From contig NZ_JAXMIH010000006.1 in assembly GCF_034366625.1 (NCBI RefSeq), positions 558,001 to 622,000 on the forward strand: a DNA stretch of 64,000 bases. Reading direction: 5' to 3'. The stretch comes from Prosthecobacter sp. (GTDB taxonomy: Bacteria; Verrucomicrobiota; Verrucomicrobiia; Verrucomicrobiales; Verrucomicrobiaceae). Each line of letters begins with the position of its first letter. Within the stretch, counting starts at the first letter, position 1. This document shows, piece by piece, positions 42,701 to 45,981 of this stretch. A program made the position numbers and the translations under genes. The notes under the pieces were generated by a model that was not told where the DNA came from, ran no database searches, and saw only the letters and a list, made by a program, of their open reading frames with translations.

Positions 42701-45469
42701 GAGCGTGGCACCCGCTGCGCGGCTCAAATCCAGGAAGGTGAGTGTGTCAGCTCCTGTGCCGTTGGTGATTTTGACAATGCCGTGACCTGCGGCAGGATTC
42801 AGACGGCCCAGTACTTCCGTGCTGGAGCCGCCGGAGAAGCCAACGTATTCCAGAGTGCCCCCTGCACTCCCGAGGTTGGTTACAGCCTCGTTGCCGAAAA
42901 CGAGGTTGCTCGTGTTGTTGATGATGTCGCTGGAAGCCGACGCGGCATTGAGACGTAGCAAGCCATTGGTGACAGACAGGTTGCCACCGAAGTTCGTGCT
43001 CAGGGTGGGCGTGACAGACTGGCCGGAGGCGATCGCACCGACCGTCATGGTCGAGCCAATGCCGCTCACAAGAGTAACCGTTGTGCCCGAAGTGATGTCT
43101 CGGATATACCAATTCTGGCCGGCAGGCAGAGACGCATGGGTCACCTGCTGGCCGGGAACCAAATTGACAGTGCTGGCAACCGTAATGATTGGGTTGGCAG
43201 TAGTTCCAGTGCTGGCGGCCGTGGTGGTCAACACGGCGGTAGCCCCACTGGCAACACCAATGGGATAAGTTCCTGCCACAACACTTGCTGCGCCCTGGCT
43301 AATCGTGAATGTGGTGCTACTAAGGATGCCCGTGATGACCGTGCCTGCCGGAATAGTCGAGCCGGAGATCGGCTGCCCGATAACCAAGCTTGCAGTCGTG
43401 CCGGAGGTTAGGGTAAGTGTCGAACTCGCAGTGGTGCCGATGGCGGCAATAGTCACTGTCCCGCTTGACCCGTAATTCGTGGGAGCGTTCAACTGCCACG
43501 TGCCGGTGCCGTATTTGATCACATTGGTGATGCCCTTGCCATTGGTGATGAGCCCCTGAATGTCGTTGATCTGGTCGCTTGTGCCACCAAGATTCAGCGT
43601 CTTGCCCGTGGCGTTGCTGCCAGCACCCCAGTTGTTGGGAAGGATGAGCGCGGTCGGTGCGCTGCCAGACTGGTTGGCCAGCACATAGCTGTTCACCACC
43701 CCGAGATCGAGGGTCTTGTTGCTCCAGGTTTCTCCGGCACCGGTGCCAGTGTCACCCAAGAAACTCAAGGCACCATTGCCAAAGATGATACGGCGGACGT
43801 TGGTATTGGTGTTGTTGAGAACTTCGAGGGTGCGGATGGCCAGAGTACCATCGCTGATCGTGACATCACCGGTGAAGTTGGAAGCCGTGCCTGCCGTGCC
43901 TTGGGTAAAGGTCAAGGTGCCGCTGCTGTTTTTCGTGAGCGAGTGAGTGCTGCCGCTGGCAATAATCCTGCCTGTCACGATTGTTTCCCCACCGCCGCCG
44001 ATGCTCAGAGTGCGCGCCGACCCGTCAGTCTGATTCCAGAGGTTAGCATCAAGGGTGAGGGTTCCACTGGAGTTGTTGTTGATGGTGGCATTGTTGTTGC
44101 CGCCGCCGGCAATCGTGCCGCTTGCACCAAAGAAAGTGGCGCCCCATCCATTGCGCCCCGCGAAGTTAAAGGTGCTGTTCAAGCCCGTCGCCCGAAGATT
44201 CTGGAAGGCGACCGTTTGATTTTGAAAACTGGAAAGGTTGCCCAAGCTGAGGTTGCCGTCCAAGGCGTGATCGACGAACACGCTGCCGGTGGTGTTGTCG
44301 CGCACAAACACGTTGCGAGTTGAAAAGCCGCCCGGCGCATCAGTGCGGACTTCAAGAGTGCCGTTGCTCAAATCCACTGACTGCGTGCCCAGATTAAGAC
44401 CGAGTGCGCTGTTCACCGCCACGCGCACCGTGCCCGAATCAATGCGGAGCGACTGCGCATAGTTGTTGTTCGCATTCTGCAGCCAGAGGGTCGTGCCGAC
44501 GACGTTCCCGCTTTTGACGAAACGGTCATTGGCCACATCCACACCCGTCACCTGACCAGACACGTTCCAGTTGCCATTGCCCAAGAACACCTGTGCCGCG
44601 CCAGTGCCCAGATTCACGGTGCCGCTCACCGTCGTCGTGCCGTGAGTCGCGTAAGCGCGCGCCTCTGTGGCAGCCGAAGCCAGGGTGAGTCCGCCGGAGA
44701 AAGTGTTGTAACCAATGCTGACCACCCCCCCAGTCGCATTCACCGCGTTCGGGCCACGACCAGAGATGCTAATCTCACGGTTGATGGTGAGGCCGGTGCT
44801 TGATGCTGAAGTGCCTGCACCCTGAACGAGCAATGCACCACCGGAGAAACCGGGGTTGCCGGTATTGGCAATGCCCGTGACGGAGATCGCCGTGGTGCCC
44901 GTGCCGAGCTGCCCGGCGTTCGTGACGACCAACTGGCCCTGCTTGATGGACAAGTCACCGGAGAACGAGTTGGAGTTGTTCGACAGCACCAAGCTGCCAT
45001 TGCCTGTCTTCGTCAAACCGTTGGACCCCGCAACCAAGGAGTCAATCGTTGCGCGGTTGGTGCCACTGCCTGTGTTATTCACCGCAATCACTGGTGAAGC
45101 CACGCCAGAAGCCGGAGTCAGTGTGAGAGTGTCGCCAATGATCAAATACCCGTTTGAATTGAACGTCAGCCCGCCGGCGCTGATCCCCGTGCCCAGCGTC
45201 ACGGTAGCCGCCGTACCGGCAAAGATGGCGGTGTCGGTGCTGTTCGGCCAGGCGACATCTGCAGAAACACCGTCCCACCAGTTGGCCGTGATGGCATCCC
45301 AGGTTCCCGCGCCACCAAGGCCCGCTCCGGCGGTGGTGTTGCCCGCCGCCGTGGCATCTGAATCCCAGTAGAATGTGGCGGCCTGCAAGGGTTGGGCAAT
45401 CTGCCAGAATGCCACGAGTACGATCATCGACGTGCTGATGGATCTGCGGCAGGCGCGAAGTAATTTCAT
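18749..45469 (-). CDS. Giant PEP-CTERM / autotransporter-associated repeat protein (8906 aa)
   Basis: Predicted extracellular or outer-surface protein of 8906 aa, about 0.85 MDa. The signal peptide (about 1-31, ending AQPLQA) precedes ATFYWD. By eye I count about 39 PATR units (TIGR02601/PF12951 pattern: LTKxGxGTLxL, NTYTGxTT, then GTL), roughly one per 228 aa. Between them run longer GGWA...DFAxY...INSL...SGGIL superunits (about residues 2000-7200). Twelve GIPAGT-type modules occur near residues 673-820, 5081-5151, 6663-6731, 7303-7757 and 8056-8208. A PA14-like domain lies at about 4790-4897. The C-terminus is VVPEPSRLLLLMFGLVGLML plus Arg6, a PEP-CTERM exosortase signal. There is no autotransporter barrel, so the repeat name does not imply type V secretion. 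Frame integrity over 26.7 kb argues for a functional gene. Adhesion or matrix role is inference. Confidence 0.93.
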   Translation of the reverse strand: MKLLRACRRSISTSMIVLVAFWQIAQPLQAATFYWDSDATAAGNTTAGAGLGGAGTWDAITANWWDGVSADVAWPNSTDTAIFAGTAATVTLGTGISAGGLTFNSNGYLIIGDTLTLTPASGVASPVIAVNNTGSGTNRATIDSLVAGSNGLTKTGNGSLVLSNNSNSFSGDLSIKQGQLVVTNAGQLGTGTTAISVTGIANTGNPGFSGGALLVQGAGTSASSTGLTINREISISGRGPNAVNATGGVVSIGYNTFSGGLTLASAATEARAYATHGTTTVSGTVNLGTGAAQVFLGNGNWNVSGQVTGVDVANDRFVKSGNVVGTTLWLQNANNNYAQSLRIDSGTVRVAVNSALGLNLGTQSVDLSNGTLEVRTDAPGGFSTRNVFVRDNTTGSVFVDHALDGNLSLGNLSSFQNQTVAFQNLRATGLNSTFNFAGRNGWGATFFGASGTIAGGGNNNATINNNSSGTLTLDANLWNQTDGSARTLSIGGGGETIVTGRIIASGSTHSLTKNSSGTLTFTQGTAGTASNFTGDVTISDGTLAIRTLEVLNNTNTNVRRIIFGNGALSFLGDTGTGAGETWSNKTLDLGVVNSYVLANQSGSAPTALILPNNWGAGSNATGKTLNLGGTSDQINDIQGLITNGKGITNVIKYGTGTWQLNAPTNYGSSGTVTIAAIGTTASSTLTLTSGTTASLVIGQPISGSTIPAGTVITGILSSTTFTISQGAASVVAGTYPIGVASGATAVLTTTAASTGTTANPIITVASTVNLVPGQQVTHASLPAGQNWYIRDITSGTTVTLVSGIGSTMTVGAIASGQSVTPTLSTNFGGNLSVTNGLLRLNAASASSDIINNTSNLVFGNEAVTNLGSAGGTLEYVGFSGGSSTEVLGRLNPAAGHGIVKITNGTGADTLTFLDLSRAAGATLDLQPDIGTIGFTTAPTLTNSVLPGYATFNGLDFVTLSGNNAAQYTGATAWSGALAPTSTVNYVIGGAANSTGGAVNSLKLTGGAALTLGAALPITTNPGGLLFDNSAGTASITGAFQLGTTAQELVVTTNGTSPVVAPVQGAALTTGNALSIGSGASNTVISSGAGSLTKAGNGTLILFGGNAYTGNTTINQGAIQLSGSAARLGTISTVGNITTIRQGGILDINAAGASAALYTGGTTYPVTTIGSLSGSGMVTNSGNGSATQATLNIGLLGTTTSSATFSGALQDGTGLLNVTKNGTGTQAIVGAKTYTGVTTINAGTLAITSIANGSLSSGLGASSNSAANLIFGGGTLLYTGANTSGAGIYQTTQTPSTSTDRLFSFAGNAVIQSSGTYGNETGAAGTGANHASLIFSNTGALEFLTGGAKTLTLGGTSIGDNVFTPQITNNTIDSSATALTKADAGLWILNPSSANTYSGTTTISGGALRAMDGTGLSSNSLLTINGGVLETSGTFSRALGSTAGTNQVQLTGGASGFAASTSDRLVVTLGGGAITWGGATFNPSSLVLGSSTALGETEITNDINLGTAARTVTVNNNGNTGAAVTTGILSGVISGGAGGTLTKNGGSPLILGNANTYVANTILTGGTLIVSSFGNASGTTSSSLGASGGSMVYNSNATLDGLVYVGAGETASRPLVFSTALTASRTHRLDSSGSGALVLSTVTNSNTGAFTMTLDLRGSNADNNMITSVLANNGTSLLAVTKSEGGVWVLNPTATNTFTGAITAAGGLLGLTSNGIGTAANITISNGAIFAYGGALTTSTPVTVGNNATSVIAGQNAITINNNVTKAAGNNTTRISNNLEGGALLTINGNFINLEAATTGATQSFEIRGYGSTLWNGAITENAAAGGKIAWNIAIANDASFTMSGAANTYTGVTTLSQGTLILNKTAGVSPLGTTSSFAFNGGAVQGGIALTGTSAINTPITLGGDPATFSGTNSIELTAATSLSLAASRSLINNISGGSLTITGNISNTAASTLTVFGTGNTTLNGIYAAGTGANGLAYSGTGTFTSTGANTATGALTANRGTLVLGGANGVWTAGTVAINAEGTLRLDNSVTNNDNRLSNTGAIAMSGGVLDFIGNTTTEAAGALTVTGASSINMTGVGSNSLTFSGVTFTGSSAQLDVSGVTSLGGSNKIFFTTSTGLGIVPATSGIVPRVMIAGDFVSYNHDGVSANANGLQAFTGYNVSNNLNTALATDTLNVTANAALLASRTLNAVKINGTGLTVGTAGRTLTLTSSNILNTGGNNTLTAAQIVQSAQGFIQVDSGTTLDVNASFTNTIHKTGAGQMDLNTQTFHNTTTNVSGGTLQLNGGLNTLFAAGAGTVGALSVDVGATLDLNGNTQYVGSLLGGVLPNTAGTVTTSTGTATLVTNGGGTFAGQITNSVNYGRIGGSTVALESANPYTGATMLLGGTTTLENDATILNTSSIDINYATLTLSNNTSLQTQNNNRIGDTAPITLRGGSIIYTSRVSSTAAETLGALTIAQGANTVTATASAGTFTTVDLTFASLTRTSNSTLNFTGTNLGQQGNNARIVFTTPLTTVLGGALGAWAIANSTDYAAYNAGNGIGIVGQGGYTGYDAGFGTGLITQIPATAVTNSMLGLANSTADTTTTAMLRIAGAFTNDISFAEANDILNLELGGLLRSDNNTTTALGTTALRGVLTAGGTETSGTRELITYNAQSTITINSVIANNGFGNAVRLVKDGVGALTLTAANTFTGGTVLNRGTLNISPTTPGDVVVPALGGFTINGGVTGTGTTANLTVSNAIGATTDLTLNGRAALTGSASVNQTLNSITLNNNGGEAAPTVTIGTGGTFTLSSSSPITATSSNAATTATITGGTLALGSGTKTISVAPIQIGSQVYTINQPTLAIASVITGTATITKSGNGVLQFGGANTFTGGVTTTGTAGGILLAADTNITTRVAAGLGANATAFLNGPVGTGTLTLAAGNALLTNDAARTIVNDVVFQGDPTFRNTTTGTTRIITLNGPITTPNGALTINVDNPFVTAALQGAITNIGSITSVTKTGLGNLVINLTGATGTLPVTMNDGGTLSIMHDGDGDVQNEAINLGAITMSASPPNLTIGRSGQTVLFNQAVNKIITPTSFSSVANGILLTANNGYGLVVSDAVALSTLTGAGPTFNVAGGAKNSNVVDSMELSGQITGGATGASNVVLTKTGNGTLKLSNATNTFGGTSAIIDVTAGILSGTSNGAFGDTSNVIRLSQNSTTNGLRFDGGTAYTLTGRTIMLNAAAVGIDVSAGTTATLDTAFTFSAAGNELAKNDLGTLVITANNSGRSGITRILGGVVQIDNADALGSGQIIVAPGGAGGAALWLTGGITLTNAIQQTVAGNSLNGINGTGGIFSASGNNTVNGALTNSGASTQLYGAASGATLNIGSSSFNTLANSPQFIAVGSGIINLAGHNSNQSANTKFGTGTLNLTGTANTTNSWTVSQGTFNISGAGQLTGATGNIIVQNNGLLNIDDTTGGPLTRIGGTARTLTLNAGNFAYTANGGAVSAETFGALTAGPGGNKLTLTNAGGSNATLTFASLAVPSTGGHLLFESAQTFNATTNRVIFTTTPVVATMPATFVSTSPVNANTVAGDGIILRTIVKDAAGTNFATYTGAGAAGNLRAYSTYTAIDGTGTGTDLGFTNVNGGTAFGMNAQDAATVTGGRNVLNITGDTVALSNPGLNLRTTNALRIEGNNTDVTFATSGGTQLAINTGMILATGTGQTIGSASLVATDSAPAIFFGTAPQPAAASAAAIVFTSVAGAISVDTGATLAVNAAFFNTQDVTKSLGGSLTFNTKQYFNAGNNFFSVLDGSVTLAGGTNTLWQGAQGGTAGQNLAVGPAGTLNLGANAQMVGEISSPNRFAFAGSGGIITGTGTLVSSNNSGSTAAWGGSIQGAGLYFNKAAANSATFYSDNTYTGATLLTGGTLTLIDEARLSGTTSINISGATLTLNDNGTTTHTNRVNDAATIALRGFGALILTGRDLTNTTETFGDITIAQGGGNLQVGLGAGTVRSTVMELGNMTHLDGSMLLLNTPAGQMGSNTRIVVANGSSLLINGIIPWINSGGGELVSYVEPTAGNAAGGLAPLGSAGYQGYDGTVLPTASNATGNYKVATAAITLPTGGLNINALNLNPGATQTITFGNGSNTVTDVMNLTAGIIIKTANFNSNIGAVVDNGRLTAGGAVDSALVDLNFVVTAATANPVVLNARVVDNSTELVRLTFTGYNTGALQITNGGNTYSGGTVVNTTNGANNGFLDLNVTGANGTLGFSAIPEAATLADSLIINGGTVRLLQANQIDFDITPVIRGNFATLNLNGQNQTLAGLIFDNNGGGTVANPPAVITGVGILKLNGDITASSSNTGTVSTISGAGTGGIALDLNGATRTFTVNPVTINGNTTVANVTPTLLISAPISSTTNLATTGVIKSGNGLLQLSGASLFGGGVDVQAGGLAVGASTNVTTRDGITGVVSVFASGPVGTGALTIGAAGTYLTSAGAFTLSNAVTLAGTQLTYKGLNSLALHGNNTTTTLLGNTTVTVEAPQAVLTLNMLLDDGASTFGISKEGLGTLILGNNNTFGGGVTVNAGTLALAGLNDSNTAPVFAGTNATIGDGGVLALTNNGTASNGLITYANNVVVGGSLTTANLHIGNNGANTGNTIVLNDITLDGGQILNVSSANGYQLRLVNVSGDIFGGSIPMINPAAGTTVIIFGYTGDKPINVGQGTLLFTDQIQIGTTTTLNSGAPITLSGAYPLQINSAVLSGANMTSFGYSSGGLNGAFASLASAPTAAVSSQVAGIGFSASNFVVSQLADGSFANRPSATAATFANGAAAFSGFINITNAGDYTFRSGTDDGMTLYIDGVAIASDAFGHAFTDSAAITTTLTAGFHSIVYKPTNGSGGGGFRLLYSGADTGGAYQSIAASNLNYTTAAPTSANGYNGAAIINTAYYLPSGSATIDTFGTQFGVVVDPQVANRIDTSGTQGAGNFAMVLGNSSILNVTNGATGSFGTGFFGVGGETSIGTGVILATTNIGTTAAAGTLNLIGPITQSGTGLVTGTGTSGALIKTGQGTLMLGADNATAGTFTGDLAIQDGTVMLNHVGALPSGVVTVSGTTLAAQAAATTTSGSAVITGISSTASMQQGMAVTGTGIPAGAYIVSVDSATQITISQSATASGAITNLVGATNGMLDINGFSISNALTINGTGTAALAGNFKGAIWNSSATAATLSGNITMGSNSSIGGRGNMTLSGIVSGTAGFTKTGNNTLLLSGDNTYVGTTTVNLGTLQLGHVNALGTFGATIVSGAVLDLNGLTITGEGLTIAGAGYGGSGTVSGVGTVSSLGALINSSNTAATWSGTVAMSAATSIGSNRVNATSGVATAGDITLGGAVSGAFTLTKVGNNVLTLTAANTYSATTINLGAIVASGAGTLGNAGTITLNNGTYTGIVPNTRLTLDNISGAASSVRLGTRPVTLNGGHLELLGHGSTAVNETSGTDLQIAINLAHNLITLDNNGANLRITTTGTGTFSRANNATAFVRGDALGQGVGATNTNIILATTTAPTNFVGIVGQTDTSGIEMRIYPWAIGDTSATSDGTTATTQFLTYDTTNGLRPLNPSTEMATAFGADDNIRLTGALNSGAAATGITSNSINSLTFENAGPFTVNTNRNLQIESGGVLAKTSSSITGAGTLTTTAVGTNWNFHTYGSGTVLTLDVALGGRVAPTTGGLTKTGNGKLLLNSTTGNNYTGLTQINLGTVEIATAAPDTNPLLYRFATAPLANATTTTANNDALVITAGGVLELNGNSQVFGDLLSRNGTVGSGGIIQNSGSNATFITNVNTARDWTGQINGDLNFVKTGGTQFTMRDNNQFTGNLTLQGSITALVDQGRLSGMGAGDTISIRNSLLRWDDSGIQGMSNRIASTVAIQLDGGAFEYISRSNTVGTVTLGNLSLVGGNSVLRANVGGAGLGQATLNLGGTFSRATGSTLTFTAGAGIVGANPFFTATAAGLTTNTNGMVGGWATVVTADGTTATNNAEFAVYDPVVGIRQMNLVEQNITFATSTAASNLRFNGTQTVTGGGQTVNSVTMNGAVSTLVFAAGTDTLTVTSGGILAGVDNNARTIGSATVRGRLTTTGPELFLHVGDNTLTVHSDIGANSTGTFDLVMTGLSQTGNAPEITLTNANTYTGTAYANGVILNLNNQTGSGNAITGNLIMTGSTNSGGDTGVVASSTTRSLFSQQIADTATVTVRGGALWDLNGFNETVSKVVFNSQGGITGSAHMLTGSGTLTLTDTADTINATSLDDVRVIPTVSGRLSLPGAATITVADVMGGLTAVSGTAGQSNKQIGLALNSNITAGGTINKEGAGVLQLGGYSNQTLTLNVNNGALVLGPNTNTAASNYANTTVSLANAGTILDMRGNTNIAVGTISGVAGTFIKNFNVSTAGTLVTGNSSSGTFAGTFLSDYTSGLLNVTKIGSGDWTLTGDSSGNLLGTLTILGDAVVLDQATGKLGFVTTNLGEGGVLTLNSATDAISNRLGGAQSIQSGSADRVLNNRGGVLNYQGSTAGAVVETLNTVTNVAGQSQWNLTQNASFQTRISLGTMTAQSATNQGSLILNAGATGTLGGGAAGANRVNVIATTPTLVGTNPAVGGSKTNGIRPDIIGIDISDTVGAFVTHDANGYRLLTSAEYQILPTGEGLGALYRGTTFAGTTTTASIWFPGASTSGLVVGQTLSAAVNVIPAGATITAIGTDTVTFVHASVAVTAGLNRFNYIVPTTVNAKATGSTSIQNASTIQSLTLESGGGIGYFGGGNLTATSSPNGQFFGYNGALNTLTITSGGIVANAGNSGFSGGTISGVANPVHLHVLGAATTLSVGSTILGSGGIVKSDEGTATITKKSFNTGATIVNNGTLALGTGVGPNALLVIPTATVPTVADLFVNSGFFDLNGNSQAVRQITQGSLNVYANSAGTIQNLSGTTATLITVPNAAATFAGAITGGNINLDKQGAGAWTLLSANNLGTGTLTLRSAVTLRDNGTIAATGTINMSFGSLTLDNSGLAVLGATARIGTNAINMTGGTLSFLAADIADTQTLGAVTINGGANVINNTIFASGSPTGSSSVLTIPSLSRGDTKATINFTSGGGNLGGPVAGVVNAANVATLNQGANPQIVIAAAPTLTNNLIGGWAVVNGADFAGYRSTVDPVTGAFGVGFIGFSANGATPFGAYANNLSNGTATDNINDGASRSDITSRTVNSLRYSNTGATAAAGLVMRSMDQLISIGTGGLLTNNNGQAVNFMNGRFTAGTTANSSLYVFANNGTTQFLSRLENNGGGAVNFVKSGGATVALRVEPRLELNTTTSASPTIDTAGALSTGASGVAGVVVGMGSPAIMGIPAGSIVTAVNSGTQYTINQNVGTGTGTNADASFTAPTSQVLVNQTLASGANTVTVPVGTVVYPGQVVTTAVGSTGTLAASTTVLSISGTTVTLSANATGNGAATLLFAPVAAQTAAAPTLTSGVNTFSVAANTLGLNVGQIVTVTGGTGTLPANTYITAYDQSTGLATLSANALTSGTPTTANFAAPAERSTPTATTASSSTARVLSSLGMFVGQPVQGPGIPLGTTVASIVDGTTITLSAAASATGTANAYYGLSNAIGRTAVGATTSASASITMASAAQAAGLSVGMYVQGVGIPQNTVIGTVSGTTITLINATTGAAVNATATHASNNLIFGAPIANFLASTTSNFTTTNASANVSAGSTAGLAVGMAVFGTNIPNGATIASITNGTTFVLSANATGTLAGNPITFSAPLPYFSNTYTGDTVVNQGLLQIGNAAAQLGGIQVQGNLILNNANATQISNNGSIASTSSVILNGGSVLTLVGANTLNSVTFNNNGGTATPTVTGGTLVFTSVTPITATNDNYASTPTIASTVELNGTSRTVTTSGASPVSLAITGPIQNVMGTTALAGITKAGNGSLALTSTTSSFNGGVNVDVGSLIIGAASTPTTVGLQVTAGPLGTGTLTLANNTTILADGTARTIANNVIANGDFTINGNSSGTGSNLTLNGTLDLGGGARSINVSNPQATAAINGIISNGTGFTKTGNGTLTLTPQTPGALSATGAATNATVINTTALTLSASAAAGIVVGQTVHGTGIAPGTTVASVAGAVVTLSQPAIATTNAGTFAFGNAVSLAATVPAAGTNINVGVGPAATLVIGSTVTGSGIAAGTTITAINTGTGDVTLSLATTSTLASLQNLTFSGAAPANSFNTYTGPTIVSGGLLKYGTFGAIPVTSAVSVLSGGTLDINGGGAIISIASLTGDSSTTGGLLTTSATTGTTTLLIGDATSTAFGGSITNNVGSTLNVVKQGTGTLTLGGPNSYSGSTTINRGTITSAANNTLPATTAVTVNSTTAGETALLNLAGFNNSIASLTFGGTGGTTTSTSNVSTGAGTLNLLGNVAYDAAGNPLASTLSGNVSFGGTAVGAGLPGAATRTFTVADSSSVAAGSAELNVTAVISNGTGATDNVIKAGTGTMAFSNTANTYSGTTTINAGTLQATKLDAGGNVSSIGNSAAAPANLVLNGGTLGYIGTGATTGTTDRQFTLGTSGGGLDASGASGSPMVFTSTTSPTQPTAATARTLALSGTNTDENTFATPLANAGAGLTSVAKSGSGVWVLSGANVYTGTTTVNDGQLHVSGSLSTGAVTVGETGGTLINAAILSGDGTIGGTVTVGSGTNPTPTSVGILAVGGSLGAANGTLTLTADSTTALTVADGSQIQLGVANPTNASLITFSNGQYEYKGGTYASALLLFNSAADNDSANGADGLEALATWNVAPTTSTNHDQLKLTGATTSNLSVGARASAAYGDGSIRILDAGLTSVTYGQVFNLIDWTQASDMTFAYTSGFIGGASPTAGDLDLPDITGFGGLAWDTSAFGRYGIIVVVPEPSRLLLLMFGLVGLMLRRRRRR
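18752..18830 (-). other. PEP-CTERM sorting signal of giant protein 1
   Basis: The last 26 residues contain VPEP, a hydrophobic helix of about 14 residues and a run of six arginines. This is the tripartite PEP-CTERM signal recognised by exosortase (EpsH family). No exosortase gene is in the window. Confidence 0.92.
20845..21300 (-). repeat. Two GIPAGT-type modules inserted in a PATR unit
   Basis: Two protein modules (about residues 8056-8208) with cores VVGQTVHGTGIAPGTTVASV and VIGSTVTGSGIAAGTTITAI. They interrupt one PATR unit: its first half FTKTGNGTLTLTP is encoded just above 21300 and its second half NTYTGPTIVSGGLL just below 20845. Confidence 0.8.
22200..23555 (-). repeat. Six-copy tandem array of GIPAGT-type modules splitting a PATR unit
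   Basis: Six consecutive diverged modules of about 65-78 residues (protein residues about 7303-7757). Each has the pattern LxVGQxVxGxGIPxGT, then a short strand, TTxTLS, and an AT-rich turn. Examples are MFVGQPVQGPGIPLGTTVAS, LSVGMYVQGVGIPQNTVIGT and LAVGMAVFGTNIPNGATIAS. The array lies between FVKSGGATVALR and NTYTGDTVVNQGLLQIG, the two halves of a single PATR hairpin. Confidence 0.85.
25275..25480 (-). repeat. Single GIPAGT-type module in a superunit
   Basis: One diverged module (residues about 6663-6731) with core LVVGQTLSAAVNVIPAGATI. It sits between the DFAxY-like and INSL-like parts of a superunit, a different host context from the PATR-splitting copies. Confidence 0.7.
30015..30225 (-). 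repeat. Single GIPAGT-type module
   Basis: One well-conserved module (residues about 5081-5151): TTTSGSAVITG, MQQGMAVTGTGIPAGAYIVS, ATQITISQSATASG. It interrupts the connector VVTVSGTTL...GMLDINGF that elsewhere follows PATR units without insertion. Confidence 0.75.
30780..31100 (-). other. PA14-like domain inside giant protein 1
   Basis: Residues about 4790-4897 contain FSGFINITNAGDYTFRSGTD, DGMTLYIDG, GFHSIVYKP and GGGFRLLYSG, in the order typical of PA14 domains (PF07691), which often bind carbohydrate. It is the only non-repeat domain I recognise in this protein. Confidence 0.8.
43010..43450 (-). repeat. Two GIPAGT-type modules near the N-terminus
   Basis: Two modules (residues about 673-820): LVIGQPISGSTIPAGTVITG with TTFTISQGAA, then LVPGQQVTHASLPAGQNWYI with GTTVTLVSG. 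They separate GTGTWQLNAPTNYG from NFGGNLSVTNGLLRLN, again two halves of one PATR unit. Confidence 0.75.
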
Positions 45470-45981
45470 AAGGTTGGGATCAGATGAGGTGACATTTTGC
45501 CGACATCACAGTCTCGGCAAAAGCCACCTCAAATAAAGTTTTTGGAAAGAAACGATAAAGGATTAGCGTGGCATCAGACAAGACAAAAGTTCATTCTTTT
45601 TTTGCCTGTTCGCCTCTTTGATTTTGAGTTCTTTAACCTCGCGGCTGTATTACAAGAAAAAGCCGGAGATGGGGCCTGTGGAATTGCCTTATTTCGCTCT
45701 AAAATCCTGCTGATTAAGCCCCACAATCACCCGCGTCCGCCGGCACGACGAAGTTGCTGGTGTCTGACACAGACTCCAGGTTCGGCGGGCTGAGTGACGC
45801 AGGCGTTTCATCAAAAGGTTCAGGCTTCATGCCATCCCACCAACGCCTTGCCTTGCCTTGGTCAACAGGACAAAATTCTGCCCAAAGACGGAGAGGCGAC
45901 GATTCCCTGGCTCCTGATCAGGCCCAGTCAGCCTGAGTCAAAGACCGTGATATTCACGATCGGCCGCCACACGCCGGACCA
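45470..45981. other. 512-bp intergenic region between the giant genes
   Basis: No coding gene is supported. The part next to giant gene 1 (45470-45640) is its leader and carries the conserved two-block element listed separately. The remainder, toward the 3' end of giant gene 2, shows only short palindromes such as CCTGATCAGG near 45912 and no convincing terminator. The gap and private leader argue that the two giant genes are transcribed separately. Confidence 0.6.
45585..45632 (-). promoter_or_regulatory. Conserved two-block upstream element of giant gene 1
   Basis: Plus-strand blocks AAAAGTTCATTCTTTT (45585-45600) and TTGATTTTGAGTTCT (45618-45632) lie 116-163 bases before the start codon of giant gene 1. 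The same two blocks occur at 59749-59795, at nearly the same distance before giant gene 2. The first block is a small dyad (AAAAG-N6-CTTTT), and AGTTC occurs in both blocks 39 bases apart. It could be an operator, a promoter region or a leader RNA structure. Confidence 0.65.
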
